NCBI GenBank assembly: GCA_024223715.1
Contig: JAAEOA010000321.1
Span: 1 to 64,000, forward strand
DNA: 64,000 nt
Direction: 5' to 3'
Source of the DNA: a bacterium
GTDB lineage: Bacteria; Krumholzibacteriota; Krumholzibacteriia; LZORAL124-64-63
Below are positions 19,243 to 27,912 of this stretch, piece by piece (the stretch's first letter is position 1; each line of letters opens with the position of its first letter). The position numbers and the translations under genes were made by a program. The notes under the pieces were generated by a model that was not told the origin of the DNA, searched no databases, and saw only the letters and a program-made list of their open reading frames with translations.

Positions 19243-20574
19243 ACTCGCATCCTCAAGTCTTCAGACGCTGCCTTGTGCGGCCATGTTTCCGTTCCCGGCG
19301 ATAAATCTATCTCCCACCGTGCGGCCCTTTTTTCTCTTTTGGCCAGTGGCCCTTGTTCAGCGTCCGGTTGGCTTGAAAGCCAAGACACTCTGGCCAGTTT
19401 AAACGCGGTCAAACTCCTTGGAGCAAAATTCAGCCTTAAAGATAATCACCTGGAGCTGGAACCTGCAAAACAATGCTCACTTCAGAGTGGTGACCTGGAA
19501 ATCGATTGTGGCAACAGCGGTACCACCTGCCGCCTGTTGTGCGGACTGCTGGCCGGCTGGCTTCCTGCCGATCGACCTGATATTTCAATTACGCTTACTG
19601 GCGATGAGTCTCTTTCCGCACGGCCCATGAGCCGAGTAGTGGATCCTTTGCGAAGCATGGGAGCTACAATAAACTACCAAAACAATGAAGGTCAGCTACC
19701 CATAAGAATTATTGGTTCAGCACTTACTGGCACCCGCTGCCAGTTGAAGGTTCCTTCCGCTCAGGTGAAATCGGCCTTGCTGTTGGCTGCGGTTTTCGCC
19801 ACTAAAAAAACCACTGTTCAGGGAGCAGGATCTTCCCGCGATCACACCGAAAGATTATTCGCGACCATGGGTTTGAAAGTTGGGGGCTTTCCCGGAACGG
19901 GAGACCTCAGTTTTGAAAGGCAGCAAAAGCCGGGAATCTACAACCTTGAAGTTCCTGCCGACCCATCGAGCGCCGCCTTTTTTCAGGTTGCCGCAGCCAT
20001 GATTCCCGGCTCGGAAATCACTGTAAAAAACCAATCCTTGAATGAGGGTCGGGCCGGGGCTTTGCAGGTCCTGAAACGTGCGGGCGCAACGGTTGAAATT
20101 TTCAATCGTCGTGGGTTACCGGGAGAAGAACTGGGCGACGTTACCATCAGTTTCAGCGAACAAAAACCGTTTACCATTAGTGAGCCGGAAATCCCTGCAC
20201 TTATTGATGAACTGCCGGTCCTGGCGGTTCTGGCAACGCAGGCCAGGGGCGAAACTCTCATTACCGGAGCCGCCGATTTGCGGGTCAAGGAAAGCGATCG
20301 CATCAGCGCCATGACGGACAATCTTCGCAAGCTCGGAGCAGACATTGAAGAGCTGGCCGATGGTTGGAAAATTGTTGGTCCAACAGCCCTTCATGGCGGC
20401 ACTGAAAAGGACCCTGTTGTTATCGAAACCAGAGACGATCATCGCATTGCCATGGCCTTTGCAGTGGCCGCACTGGTGACCGAAGGAGCATGCGCACTGG
20501 ACGATGACGCCTGCGTGGGAGTATCCTACCCGAACTTCTGGAAAACTTGGGACCAACTTTTAAAGCGGGCGTGA
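19240..20574 (+). CDS. aroA: 3-phosphoshikimate 1-carboxyvinyltransferase (EPSP synthase)
   Basis: Joins phosphoenolpyruvate to shikimate 3-phosphate, the sixth step of the shikimate pathway. Clear motifs are VPGDKSISHRA near the N-terminus, GNSGTTCRLL (the LxxGNSGT-type motif), SAQVKSALLLA, and VKESDRI with DDHRIAMA near the C-terminus. Size is about 444 residues from this start. No ATG or GTG gives a full N-terminus: the frame is closed by a TGA at 19216. A strong AGGAGG (19227-19232) lies seven bases before a CTG at 19240, giving MTRILKSSDAALCGHVSVPG. The only other option is TTG 19273, which would start four residues before the conserved VSVPGDKS strand and has no ribosome site. It is followed 30 bases later by aroC. 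Confidence 0.93.
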   Translation: MTRILKSSDAALCGHVSVPGDKSISHRAALFSLLASGPCSASGWLESQDTLASLNAVKLLGAKFSLKDNHLELEPAKQCSLQSGDLEIDCGNSGTTCRLLCGLLAGWLPADRPDISITLTGDESLSARPMSRVVDPLRSMGATINYQNNEGQLPIRIIGSALTGTRCQLKVPSAQVKSALLLAAVFATKKTTVQGAGSSRDHTERLFATMGLKVGGFPGTGDLSFERQQKPGIYNLEVPADPSSAAFFQVAAAMIPGSEITVKNQSLNEGRAGALQVLKRAGATVEIFNRRGLPGEELGDVTISFSEQKPFTISEPEIPALIDELPVLAVLATQARGETLITGAADLRVKESDRISAMTDNLRKLGADIEELADGWKIVGPTALHGGTEKDPVVIETRDDHRIAMAFAVAALVTEGACALDDDACVGVSYPNFWKTWDQLLKRA

Positions 20575-20604
20575 TTCACATTCTCACGTTTCGCAGGGAT
20601 TAGC

Positions 20605-21819
20605 ATGCTTCGATATCTTCTGGCCGGCGAAAGTCATGGCCCGGCTCTGGTGGGAATTCTTGATGGTTTCCCCGCGGGCCTGATCATCAAAAACAATTTT
20701 GTGGATACAGAGCTTGCCCTCAGACAATTGGGTTATGGTCGGGGTCCGCGTATGCAAAGCATTGAAAAAGATCAGGTCGAATTTCTTTCAGGTTTTTTGA
20801 ATGGTCGCACTCTGGGTTCGCCCATTGCCTTCAAAATTCCCAATCTCGATTTTGAGCTGCGCAAGCGCACGGGGCAAAAGGCCCAACGCTGGCAGGTACC
20901 CCGTCCCGGTCATGCCGATCTGGCTGGAGTTATCCGGCATGATTATGACGACTGTGCTCCGGTGGCTGAACGTGCCAGTGCCCGCAGTACGGCTGCAACG
21001 GTGGCCGCTGGCGCCTGTGCCAAAGCTCTGCTGAAAGAATTTGGTATTGTTGTTCTCTCACACACCCGGTCCGTAGGCCAGGTTGCGGCCGAACCACTTG
21101 AAACGTCGGTGGCCCGGCTCAGAAGAATTCGGAAAAACCGTCCTTTGCGCTGTCTCGATGCCAAAGCAGAGAAGCTTATGGTCCAGGCTATTGATCAGGC
21201 AATAGACGAAGGCGTAACCCTGGGCGGCGAGTTCGAAGTCCTGGCTTTTGGCGCCCCGGTGGGCTTGGGTACTTATTGCCAGAGCGACCTGCGTCTTGAC
21301 GCCATGCTCAGTCACGATGTCATGGCCATCCCCGCAGTTAAAGCCGTTAGCCTGGGTGAAGGCCTGGAAGTGGCTGCTGAAGACGGCCAGAATGCACACG
21401 ACGAAATTTTTCCAGGCTCTTCAGATTTTCCAGGTTCTTCAGGATTTCCAGGTGGACGCCCTTCAGGCCGTTCGTCCCTTGGTGGGAAACCGACCTCCGG
21501 GTCAGGTTTTGTCAGGACCACCAATCGGGCGGGCGGCCTCGAGGGCGGCATCACTAACGGTGAACCTGTTGTTGTGCGTGGCTTTGTAAAACCCATTAGC
21601 AGCCAGCGCAACCGCTTGCGTAGCGTCAATCTAAAAACCGGCAAAGAGGGTCTGGCTGCCTGGGTGCGCAGCGATACCTGCGTAGTGCCCGCAGCTGGAA
21701 TTGTTGCCGAGGCTGTGGTGGCCTGGCGTCTGGCGGAACAATTGACCACTTTCCTTGGCGGAGCCGACCTGAAAACCATGAAGGCGCGTTTTAAAGAGCT
21801 GCGCCAACTCGAGAAATAA
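20605..21819 (+). CDS. aroC: Chorismate synthase with a low-complexity insertion
   Basis: Makes chorismate from EPSP with reduced FMN, the last common step to aromatic amino acids. Family signatures: GESHGPALVGILDGFPAG, RPGHADLAG, and RASARSTAATVAAGACAK; the C-terminal part has TNRAGGLEGGITNGEP and RSDTCVVPAAGIVAEAV. Length is 404 residues. Between HDEI and TNRAGG, where most short-type chorismate synthases have about 11 residues, this one has about 37, rich in Gly, Ser and Pro, with the repeat FPGSS-D-FPGSS-G-FPGG encoded by an 18-base tandem repeat (21409-21456). The rest appears intact, so the enzyme is probably active. It sits between aroA and tyrS in one apparent operon. Confidence 0.95.
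   Translation: MLRYLLAGESHGPALVGILDGFPAGLIIKNNFVDTELALRQLGYGRGPRMQSIEKDQVEFLSGFLNGRTLGSPIAFKIPNLDFELRKRTGQKAQRWQVPRPGHADLAGVIRHDYDDCAPVAERASARSTAATVAAGACAKALLKEFGIVVLSHTRSVGQVAAEPLETSVARLRRIRKNRPLRCLDAKAEKLMVQAIDQAIDEGVTLGGEFEVLAFGAPVGLGTYCQSDLRLDAMLSHDVMAIPAVKAVSLGEGLEVAAEDGQNAHDEIFPGSSDFPGSSGFPGGRPSGRSSLGGKPTSGSGFVRTTNRAGGLEGGITNGEPVVVRGFVKPISSQRNRLRSVNLKTGKEGLAAWVRSDTCVVPAAGIVAEAVVAWRLAEQLTTFLGGADLKTMKARFKELRQLEK
21409..21456 (+). repeat. 18-bp tandem repeat inside aroC
   Basis: Two full units (21409-21426 and 21427-21444, both beginning TTTCCAGG and differing at three positions) and a partial third unit (from 21445). They encode FPGSSD, FPGSSG, FPGG in the inserted loop of chorismate synthase. 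Confidence 0.85.
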
Positions 21820-21832
21820 GGATTTTAAAAAA

Positions 21833-23107
21833 ATGACCTCCAACGGACAAACTCAGGATTTCGACAACTTTGTAGACGAGATGCAATGGCGCGGTTTCTT
21901 CGAACAGTGCACCAACGAAGAAAATCTTCGCAAGCTTCTGGCTGAAGAAACAGTCACTGCCTATATCGGGTTTGACCCTACGGCTGACAGTCTGCATGTG
22001 GGAAGTCTGTTGCCCATTATGGGCATGGTCCATTTCCAAAAATACGGTCATCGGCCCATCGGTATTGTGGGTGGAGCCACAGCCATGGTGGGAGACCCCA
22101 GCGGTAAAACCGAACTGCGGTCCATGCTCACCCTCGCTGACATCGAAAAAAACCTGGCAGGTATTCGGAAACAACTGGCCCACTTTGTGAAATTTTCCGA
22201 AAATAATGATGAAGACGCTTCCGCTGGTCTGCTTCTGAACAACGCCGACTGGCTCAAAGATTATGGCTACATTGAATTTCTGCGCGACGTGGGCAAATAT
22301 TTCAGTGTGAACCAAATGCTCGGACGCGACTCTGTAAAAAGCCGCATGGAAAAAGGACTCAGTTTCATTGAGTTCAACTACATGATTTTGCAGGCCTACG
22401 ACTTTATGGTTCTCAACCGTGACTACGGTTGCCGTTTGCAAATGGGGGGCAACGATCAGTGGGGCAACATCTGCTCCGGAATAGATTTGTGCCGCCGTTT
22501 CAACCAAAGCGAAGTTTACGGCCTGACCTTCCCGCTGTTGGCAACAGCCACTGGTGCGAAAATGGGCAAGACTGCCGATGGAGCCGTCTGGCTGGATTCC
22601 AAGCGCACATCACAGTACGACTTCTACCAATACTGGGTGAATGTTGACGATCGCGATGTTTCCCGATTCCTGCGGTTGTACACGGTCATGAGCCGCCAGG
22701 AAATTGAAGAGTTGGAAAAGTTGGAAGGCGCAGACATCAGGGAAGCAAAAAAAGTTTTAGCCCGTGAAGTAACCGCTCTGGTTCACGGACGGGAAGAATC
22801 TGATAAAGCTGTTAAAGCTTCCGAGGCTCTTTTCAGTGGAAAAGCTGATACCAGCAGTGTCCCATCCAGCGAGCGCAGTGCTTCTGATTTTTCCGGTGAG
22901 GGTGTTTCTTTACTGGACGCTCTGGTCGATACCGGCTTAATGAAAAGCAAAGGGGAGGCCCGCCGCATGATCCGCCAGAAGGCTGTTCGTGTGGAAGGCA
23001 AAGTGATTACCGATGAAATGATGTGTCTGACCGAGGCAATCATCGTTGATGACAAAATTGCTCTTCAGGTTGGCAAGAAACGCCATCATCATATCCGAAT
23101 AAAATAA
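21833..23107 (+). CDS. tyrS: Tyrosyl-tRNA synthetase
   Basis: Charges tRNA-Tyr with tyrosine. The class I HIGH motif appears as HVGS (residues 55-58 in FDPTADSLHVGSLLP), and the KMSKS loop as KMGKT (243-247). GGNDQWGN and the tyrosine pocket YMILQAYDF are present. A C-terminal S4 RNA-binding domain (about 355-424) includes LVDTGLMKSKGEARRMIRQKAVRVEG. Length 424 residues is normal for TyrS type 1. It follows aroC by 13 bases, so a charging enzyme for one aromatic end product is co-transcribed with two chorismate pathway genes. Confidence 0.96.
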   Translation: MTSNGQTQDFDNFVDEMQWRGFFEQCTNEENLRKLLAEETVTAYIGFDPTADSLHVGSLLPIMGMVHFQKYGHRPIGIVGGATAMVGDPSGKTELRSMLTLADIEKNLAGIRKQLAHFVKFSENNDEDASAGLLLNNADWLKDYGYIEFLRDVGKYFSVNQMLGRDSVKSRMEKGLSFIEFNYMILQAYDFMVLNRDYGCRLQMGGNDQWGNICSGIDLCRRFNQSEVYGLTFPLLATATGAKMGKTADGAVWLDSKRTSQYDFYQYWVNVDDRDVSRFLRLYTVMSRQEIEELEKLEGADIREAKKVLAREVTALVHGREESDKAVKASEALFSGKADTSSVPSSERSASDFSGEGVSLLDALVDTGLMKSKGEARRMIRQKAVRVEGKVITDEMMCLTEAIIVDDKIALQVGKKRHHHIRIK

Positions 23108-23284
23108 TCAACCGATTTGTGACCTGAAATAATCCATCTTTACGATGGTTATAGCTGGAATTTGTTCCTTTAGGTTTTTTTAAAGATCTTCCTAATTCAG
23201 AAATCCATCACCCTCACCGATAAAAAATAATACGAACAACATTTGGTTGTTTTCAATCATGATCCTACTCGGGGAGACTCGTCC

Positions 23285-24124
23285 ATGTCCTCTCTACAAG
23301 ACCTTGTCAACGCGACTCCGGGATTTTATGCCCGGCCGGATTCTATCATTTCGCTTTTGGAAATCATTGAAGACCCAGTCGTTGAGGTAGAGAAATTGTT
23401 ACCCATTGTGAATCATGATCCAGGGTTAAGCGCGGGCCTGCTGAAACTTTGCAATTCGCCCTTGTATGGTTTCAAACGTAGAATTGGCAGCCCGCGCGAT
23501 GCCCTGGTCCTTCTGGGAAATCTGACTTTTGCCCGCTTGTGTTTCACTCTGAGTCTGGAACCGGTCCTGCATAATGAATTGCCCGGATACGACCTCGATT
23601 TGGACGACTTGTGGCAGCATTGCCTGATTACAGCCTATGGTTCGGCTTTTCTGGTCAAGGCTATCGGCTTGTCGGAACTGCGTGACCGAGCCTTTACCGC
23701 CGGCTTGTTACATGACATCGGCAAATTGGTTTTGGACCATCCTCTTACCGAAAACACTTCACTTGTTCAAGGATCCGTTTCTCAGAAAAATGAGCGTGAA
23801 ATAACCGGCTTCGATCACTCTGAGGCCGGTGCTGCCCTTTTGGAAAGCTGGGATGTGCCAAAAGAGGTTTCTCAGGCTGTGCGTTGGCACCACGAACCCC
23901 TGAAGGCCGGTGAGAATAAACGATTGGCCCTGGCCTTGGCCACCGCCAATAAAATTGGAAATTTTGCCATTGCTTTTAATCAAGGCTCGGCCAATGTGGA
24001 AAAGTGGGTCGAGAATAACTTCGATTCATCGGCCTTTCCAATGGAAACGATCAGTAAGCTGGCAGGAATTGTTTCCTCCAAAAACCAAAATATTGTATCT
24101 CTGGCCCTTGGCCCCGGTCTTTGA
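23285..24124 (+). CDS. HDOD domain protein
   Basis: A 279-residue cytoplasmic protein consisting almost wholly of an HDOD domain, a relative of HD phosphohydrolases used in signalling without a clear enzymatic role. Visible signs are VNHDPGLSAGLLKLCNSPLYG, IGSPRDALVLLG and AGLLHDIGKLVLDH, followed by HSEAGAALLESWDVP and VRWHHEP. The frame opens at 23243, but ATG 23285 has GGGGAG eight bases upstream and gives the usual N-terminus for the family. It stands alone, 177 bases after tyrS. HDOD proteins often act with two-component or cyclic-di-GMP systems; no such partner is adjacent. Confidence 0.88.
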   Translation: MSSLQDLVNATPGFYARPDSIISLLEIIEDPVVEVEKLLPIVNHDPGLSAGLLKLCNSPLYGFKRRIGSPRDALVLLGNLTFARLCFTLSLEPVLHNELPGYDLDLDDLWQHCLITAYGSAFLVKAIGLSELRDRAFTAGLLHDIGKLVLDHPLTENTSLVQGSVSQKNEREITGFDHSEAGAALLESWDVPKEVSQAVRWHHEPLKAGENKRLALALATANKIGNFAIAFNQGSANVEKWVENNFDSSAFPMETISKLAGIVSSKNQNIVSLALGPGL

Positions 24125-24272
24125 CCTGGTCTTTCCCTGTTTTTGAGCATTTCTTGACTAATGCCTTCCTTTTGTGCCATTTTCCTGCCGGAACCAAATC
24201 CGATTTTTCGGGTTGATGGTTTCTCGTGCCCCGCAGTGGGGCTATGTTCCATCCCCTGAAAGGAAAACAGCC

Positions 24273-25469
24273 ATGCGGCTCAACATAAAAATCATTTCCT
24301 GTCTTATTCTCCTGCTTCCAATGCTTTCTCTTGCCGGGGCGGCTTTTGCTGATACCCAGAGCGATTATTCCGCTGCTTTAAAAAAAGGGTTGGAATTGTC
24401 CGAGAGTGTTAAATCATATGAAATTAATTCCAGCTTGGTCATTGAAAACAATGTGACGGGCCAAACCGGTGGCATGAAGCTGGAAGCCACTCAAACAGCT
24501 TTGGGACAAATGCCCGACCGTCTTTTTGTGGGGATCGACAGCCCCATGTTCAAACAGGAATTGGGTACCGGTCCCGAGAAAAGCTGGTTCTTCCTGCCTG
24601 GTGCTGGAGTTTGTTATGTGGGAAAACCGGTTCAGCTGAGCCGTGAACTGAACCCGGACAGCTCTCTGGGGTTGAGTGAAGGAGTCCTGTTCAACTTTTT
24701 CTCTGGACTTGGTGATTTTATTTTCACTGAAAAAAGAACTCCGGAAGCCGAGGCTCCCCTTGAAACTTTGACCATTGGAACTGAAGAATTCAATTGCCAG
24801 GTTTTCAAATTTATTGACCAGGATGGCATTAGTACATTTTGGTTTGACAAGAAATCCGGCTTGATTCTGAAAGCCAAAATGGTCACTCAAATGGTGGACC
24901 AAGGTGTTGAGATGGAACGTTCCCTGACCACTACCGTTTCCAGCTTTGCTTTGAACGGTGCCCTGTCAGACGATAAATTCCAGTTTACCGCCCCATCGGA
25001 AATACGGGTTGTTGATTCCCTCGAACGGGTCATGAACCCTGACTCAATGGTCGGCTTGCCGGCTCCCGATATTTCCTTTACCGATCTTGAAGGCAAAACC
25101 ATTGAGCTGAAAGATCTTCGGGGAAAGGTTGTCTTCATCGATTTCTGGGCTACATGGTGCGGACCCTGTCGTATGGAAATGCCTCACATCGAAAAGCTCT
25201 TCCAGGAATTTAAAGGCAACAACGACCTGGCCTTTTTGGGTGCCAGTAACGAAGAGAAAAACACCGTCACTGGTTTCCTTAAAAAGAATGACTACAATTT
25301 CCCCATTGTTCTTGTGAATGCTGAAGATGCCAGGGGTAAATTTAAAGTGACCAGCATTCCTGCTGGATTTGTAATTGATGCCGAGGGAATTATTCGAGCC
25401 CACATGATTGGCACTCAGAGCGAAGAACAACTGCGCGCTGCTTTCGCTAAAGCCGGATTCAAAAACTAG
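24273..25469 (+). CDS. Exported LolA-like / TlpA-type thioredoxin fusion
   Basis: A 398-residue extracytoplasmic protein with a signal peptide (residues 1 to about 26, ending AAFA-D). Residues about 30-245 form a LolA/LolB-like (DUF2092-type) beta domain that could bind lipid or hydrophobic ligands (YEINSSLVIEN, STFWFDKKSGLILKAKMV). Residues about 255-398 form a TlpA/ResA-type thioredoxin domain with WATWCGPCRMEMP (Cys296 and Cys299) and the cis-proline segment VTSIPAGFVID. Such domains reduce disulfides in the periplasm. ATG 24273 has AAAGGA eight bases upstream; the frame extends to 24174 but without a ribosome site. A short hairpin of GCCCC and GGGGC (24229-24243) lies in the 5' leader. 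The transcript ends at the terminator at 25506. Confidence 0.85.
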   Translation: MRLNIKIISCLILLLPMLSLAGAAFADTQSDYSAALKKGLELSESVKSYEINSSLVIENNVTGQTGGMKLEATQTALGQMPDRLFVGIDSPMFKQELGTGPEKSWFFLPGAGVCYVGKPVQLSRELNPDSSLGLSEGVLFNFFSGLGDFIFTEKRTPEAEAPLETLTIGTEEFNCQVFKFIDQDGISTFWFDKKSGLILKAKMVTQMVDQGVEMERSLTTTVSSFALNGALSDDKFQFTAPSEIRVVDSLERVMNPDSMVGLPAPDISFTDLEGKTIELKDLRGKVVFIDFWATWCGPCRMEMPHIEKLFQEFKGNNDLAFLGASNEEKNTVTGFLKKNDYNFPIVLVNAEDARGKFKVTSIPAGFVIDAEGIIRAHMIGTQSEEQLRAAFAKAGFKN

Positions 25470-25505
25470 AAGTCAAATGCCAGAAATTTTAGATACGGTT
25501 TGAAA

Positions 25506-25556
25506 AAACCCAGGTTGTGATCAGGAAAAATCCTCACACAACCTGGGTTTGTTTTT
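25506..25556. terminator. Bidirectional intrinsic terminator
   Basis: A 14-bp perfect stem: AAACCCAGGTTGTG (25506-25519) with CACAACCTGGGTTT (25537-25550), then GTTTTT. A run of A residues precedes the left arm, so it can also end transcripts from the right. It lies between two convergent genes. Confidence 0.9.
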
Positions 25557-25562
25557 CATCGG

Positions 25563-25610
25563 TTGCAGGCCCAATTGCAGGCCCAATTGCAGGACCAATT
25601 GCAGGACCTT
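25563..25610. repeat. 12-bp tandem repeat, four copies
   Basis: Four head-to-tail copies of TTGCAGGCCCAA with small changes in the third and fourth (GGACCAA, GGACCTT). It sits between the terminator at 25506 and the end of the OmpA gene at 25632, and a degenerate fifth copy (TTGTGGGCCC) follows. Confidence 0.85.
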
Positions 25611-25631
25611 TTGTGGGCCCAGTTTTTTGCC

Positions 25632-27095
25632 TTATTGTTCAACCACATGGACTTCAACCCTACGGTTTTCAGCTCTGCCGGCAGCCGTATCATTCCCCGC
25701 AATTGGGAAATCTTCCCCATAACCCACGGCAGTAACCCGGTCCGGGGAAATGCCCATTTGAATCAGGGAGTCTCGAACACTCATGGCTCTTCTTTGAGAC
25801 AACTCCCGGTTGATTTCCGCTCTGCCTGTGCTGTCAGTGTGGCCTCTGATTTCAATTTCCTTGTCTGGCCAGGACCGAAGTGTGGCCGCTACTTCCGCCA
25901 GAACACCAATACTGCCAGGGGTTAACTGGGCACTGCCCGAGCGGAACGAGACACCTTCCAGAACCAGAGTGGCGGGAATTTCAGCGGCTACCGGACAACC
26001 GTTTTCATCCACTTCAATACCAGCAGGAGTCTCTGGGCACAAATCAGAATCGTCGAGAACTCCATCCAGGTCGTTGTCTGCTTCCGGACACCCGTCCTTG
26101 TCCTCAAAGCCATCCATGTCTTCGGCCTCGTCGGGGCAGTTGTCCCGTGCATCGACAATGCCGTCACCATCGTTGTCCGGATCCGGGCACCCATCCTCAT
26201 CCTGATAACCGTCGAGGTCTTCGGCCTTGGTGGGGCAGCTGTCCATGGTATCGGGAATGCCGTCGGCATCATTATCCAGGTCCGGGCACCCGTCGGTGTC
26301 GTTGTAGCCATCCAGATCTTCAGGATTATCAGGGCACTGGTCATATTTGTTGGAGATTCCGTCGTTGTCACGGTCTGAAGCACCAAACCACCAGGTCAAA
26401 CCAATCATGGCTTCAACCATGGCGGTATTGGCATCCACATGACCGGGACCCCAGATGGTACTCATGCCCGCGTTGTCTTTTTCATTGGCGGGCATCAGGT
26501 CATAGCGACCACCGAAATTGAAGGCCAGATTTTCGGTGAGGAACAGGTCAGCACCCAACTGAACACTGAATGTGAAGTCATTGCCTTTGAGTTCAACTTC
26601 ATCACCATTAATGTCGTAACCGGAAGCGGCATCACCAGAGGGGAACATGCCCACCTCTTCACCAGCTTTATTAAGAATTTTCCAGCTGGTAACACCCAAG
26701 CCCAGGCCTGTCCAGGGGGAGAGTCGAGAGTCGGGGGCGAAGCGGTACTGAAGTTGAGCCATGGGTTGGACAATGACATTGTACAATGGGGCACCGCTCT
26801 TGCGATTCCAGCCTACATCTTCTCCTGCATATTCAGCCCCGGGACGAATGTGCCCATATTTCAGGACCATTTGCAAGTTCCAGTGGCGGTTCAGGCCCCG
26901 GGAAAGTACCAGTGAGCCAAATTCATCGACATTGGAATAATCCCAATATCCCTCGGTGAGTTTCATAACCCCACCTTCAACGCCTAGTCCCCAGCGGCCT
27001 TTCAGGTCTTCCGCGAGGCTGCTGGTTGCCGAACAGATAAGGCAAAGCGAAATAAAAATGGCAATGATTATTCTGGAGTTCGAAATGGCTGACAT
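25632..27095 (-). CDS. OmpA family protein with thrombospondin type 3 repeats
   Basis: A 487-residue outer-membrane protein. It has a signal peptide (about 1-28, ending SLA-E), an N-terminal eight-strand-type beta barrel (about 30-240, e.g. GRWGLGVEGG, LAFNFGGRYDL), then calcium-binding thrombospondin type 3 repeats (about 243-350) with the pattern D-x-D-x-D-G-I and DNCPDEAEDMDGFEDKDGCP. The C-terminal OmpA domain (about 375-487) binds peptidoglycan and shows EIRGHTDSTG, LSQRRAMSVRDSL and RAENRRVEV. This architecture is common in FCB-group bacteria. The start has GGAGG just upstream within GGAGGCCCTCCATG. It is divergent from the DinB-like gene. Confidence 0.95.
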   Translation of the reverse strand: MSAISNSRIIIAIFISLCLICSATSSLAEDLKGRWGLGVEGGVMKLTEGYWDYSNVDEFGSLVLSRGLNRHWNLQMVLKYGHIRPGAEYAGEDVGWNRKSGAPLYNVIVQPMAQLQYRFAPDSRLSPWTGLGLGVTSWKILNKAGEEVGMFPSGDAASGYDINGDEVELKGNDFTFSVQLGADLFLTENLAFNFGGRYDLMPANEKDNAGMSTIWGPGHVDANTAMVEAMIGLTWWFGASDRDNDGISNKYDQCPDNPEDLDGYNDTDGCPDLDNDADGIPDTMDSCPTKAEDLDGYQDEDGCPDPDNDGDGIVDARDNCPDEAEDMDGFEDKDGCPEADNDLDGVLDDSDLCPETPAGIEVDENGCPVAAEIPATLVLEGVSFRSGSAQLTPGSIGVLAEVAATLRSWPDKEIEIRGHTDSTGRAEINRELSQRRAMSVRDSLIQMGISPDRVTAVGYGEDFPIAGNDTAAGRAENRRVEVHVVEQ

Positions 27096-27202
27096 GGAGG
27101 GCCTCCGGCTGATGCCTGCAAGTTAGGAAGAATAAATCTTTCAACAGAACTCCGTGATCCTAAACTTTCTTATCTTTTTTGGCAACTTTTTAAGTATGGA
27201 GG

Positions 27203-27231
27203 TTGCACAAAGAGGAAATCTGTGATTTAAT
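27203..27231 (+). promoter_or_regulatory. Putative promoter of the DinB-like gene
   Basis: TTGCAC (27203-27208), 17 bases, TTTAAT (27226-27231). The predicted transcription start near 27238 leaves only eight bases before the first GTG at 27246, which argues for a start codon further downstream. Confidence 0.45.
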
Positions 27232-27245
27232 AAAGAAACCCTTAG

Positions 27246-27758
27246 GTGGTCTGCTATCATCCTTCTCGCCGGAAAGTGACGGGCAGCTTGAATACTTGGA
27301 AAAGCCTTGTTGAAGCCATCATGGAAGAAGATCGTTTAATACGGGAACGCCTGAATGCGTGTCCGAAGGATATTCGTGAAAAAAGAGGCTCCGGTGGAGA
27401 GCTCAGTTTCAAGGAAACCCTCAGTCATATAGCTTTTTGGGATAATTTTACAGTGGAGTTTTTTGCTCATAAGCTGGACGAAAAATGCCTGGACCCCAAC
27501 CCGATGGTAGATTTTGAAGCTCGAAGCATTTTGGCCCTGGAAAGAGCTGCACGGTTGCCCTTTGGTGAAATTCTGGCCCGATACTTAGAAGCAACAGGGG
27601 CACTGACTCAGTTTCTGAGCAAGAACTGGGAAGGGCTGACACCCCGGGAGCACCACGACTTCTGGGTTCCCCTGAAGCATCGACGCCATCACCGCATTTC
27701 CCTTTTTCGGGCCCTTGATGAGATGAATCCAGTTCAGGAAATGGTTGCCGGGGCGTGA
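27246..27758 (+). CDS. DinB/YfiT-superfamily-like protein
   Basis: A small cytoplasmic helical protein, up to 170 residues. LSFKETLSHIAFWDNFTVEFF resembles the first conserved histidine helix of the DinB four-helix bundle fold, and KHRRHHRISLFRALDEM resembles the final helix with its histidines. Such proteins bind a metal and many transfer thiols or have unknown roles. The true start is uncertain: GTG 27246, GTG 27276 or TTG 27288 (MNTWKSLVEAI) are possible, and comparison with family members favours the last. It ends at a strong hairpin terminator at 27787. The family call is tentative. Confidence 0.6.
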   Translation: MVCYHPSRRKVTGSLNTWKSLVEAIMEEDRLIRERLNACPKDIREKRGSGGELSFKETLSHIAFWDNFTVEFFAHKLDEKCLDPNPMVDFEARSILALERAARLPFGEILARYLEATGALTQFLSKNWEGLTPREHHDFWVPLKHRRHHRISLFRALDEMNPVQEMVAGA

Positions 27759-27786
27759 TTGCAAAAAATGATAGTCATTAAATAGA

Positions 27787-27845
27787 AAACCGGACTGTGG
27801 CGCGTTAAAATATTCCAACGCAACAGTCCGGTTTCGATTTTTCCA
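27787..27845. terminator. Bidirectional hairpin terminator
   Basis: Outer arms ACCGGACTG (27789-27797) and CAGTCCGGT (27824-27832) with an inner GCGTT/AACGC stem; followed on the plus strand by TTCGATTTTT and on the minus strand by TTTTC. It separates the DinB-like gene from the convergent small gene at 27913-28053. Confidence 0.85.
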
Positions 27846-27912
27846 AGGAACAAAAACTGATCGTGTTCCGGGTATCGATTTGCACAATCCCCAAACAGCA
27901 AAAACAGCTAAT

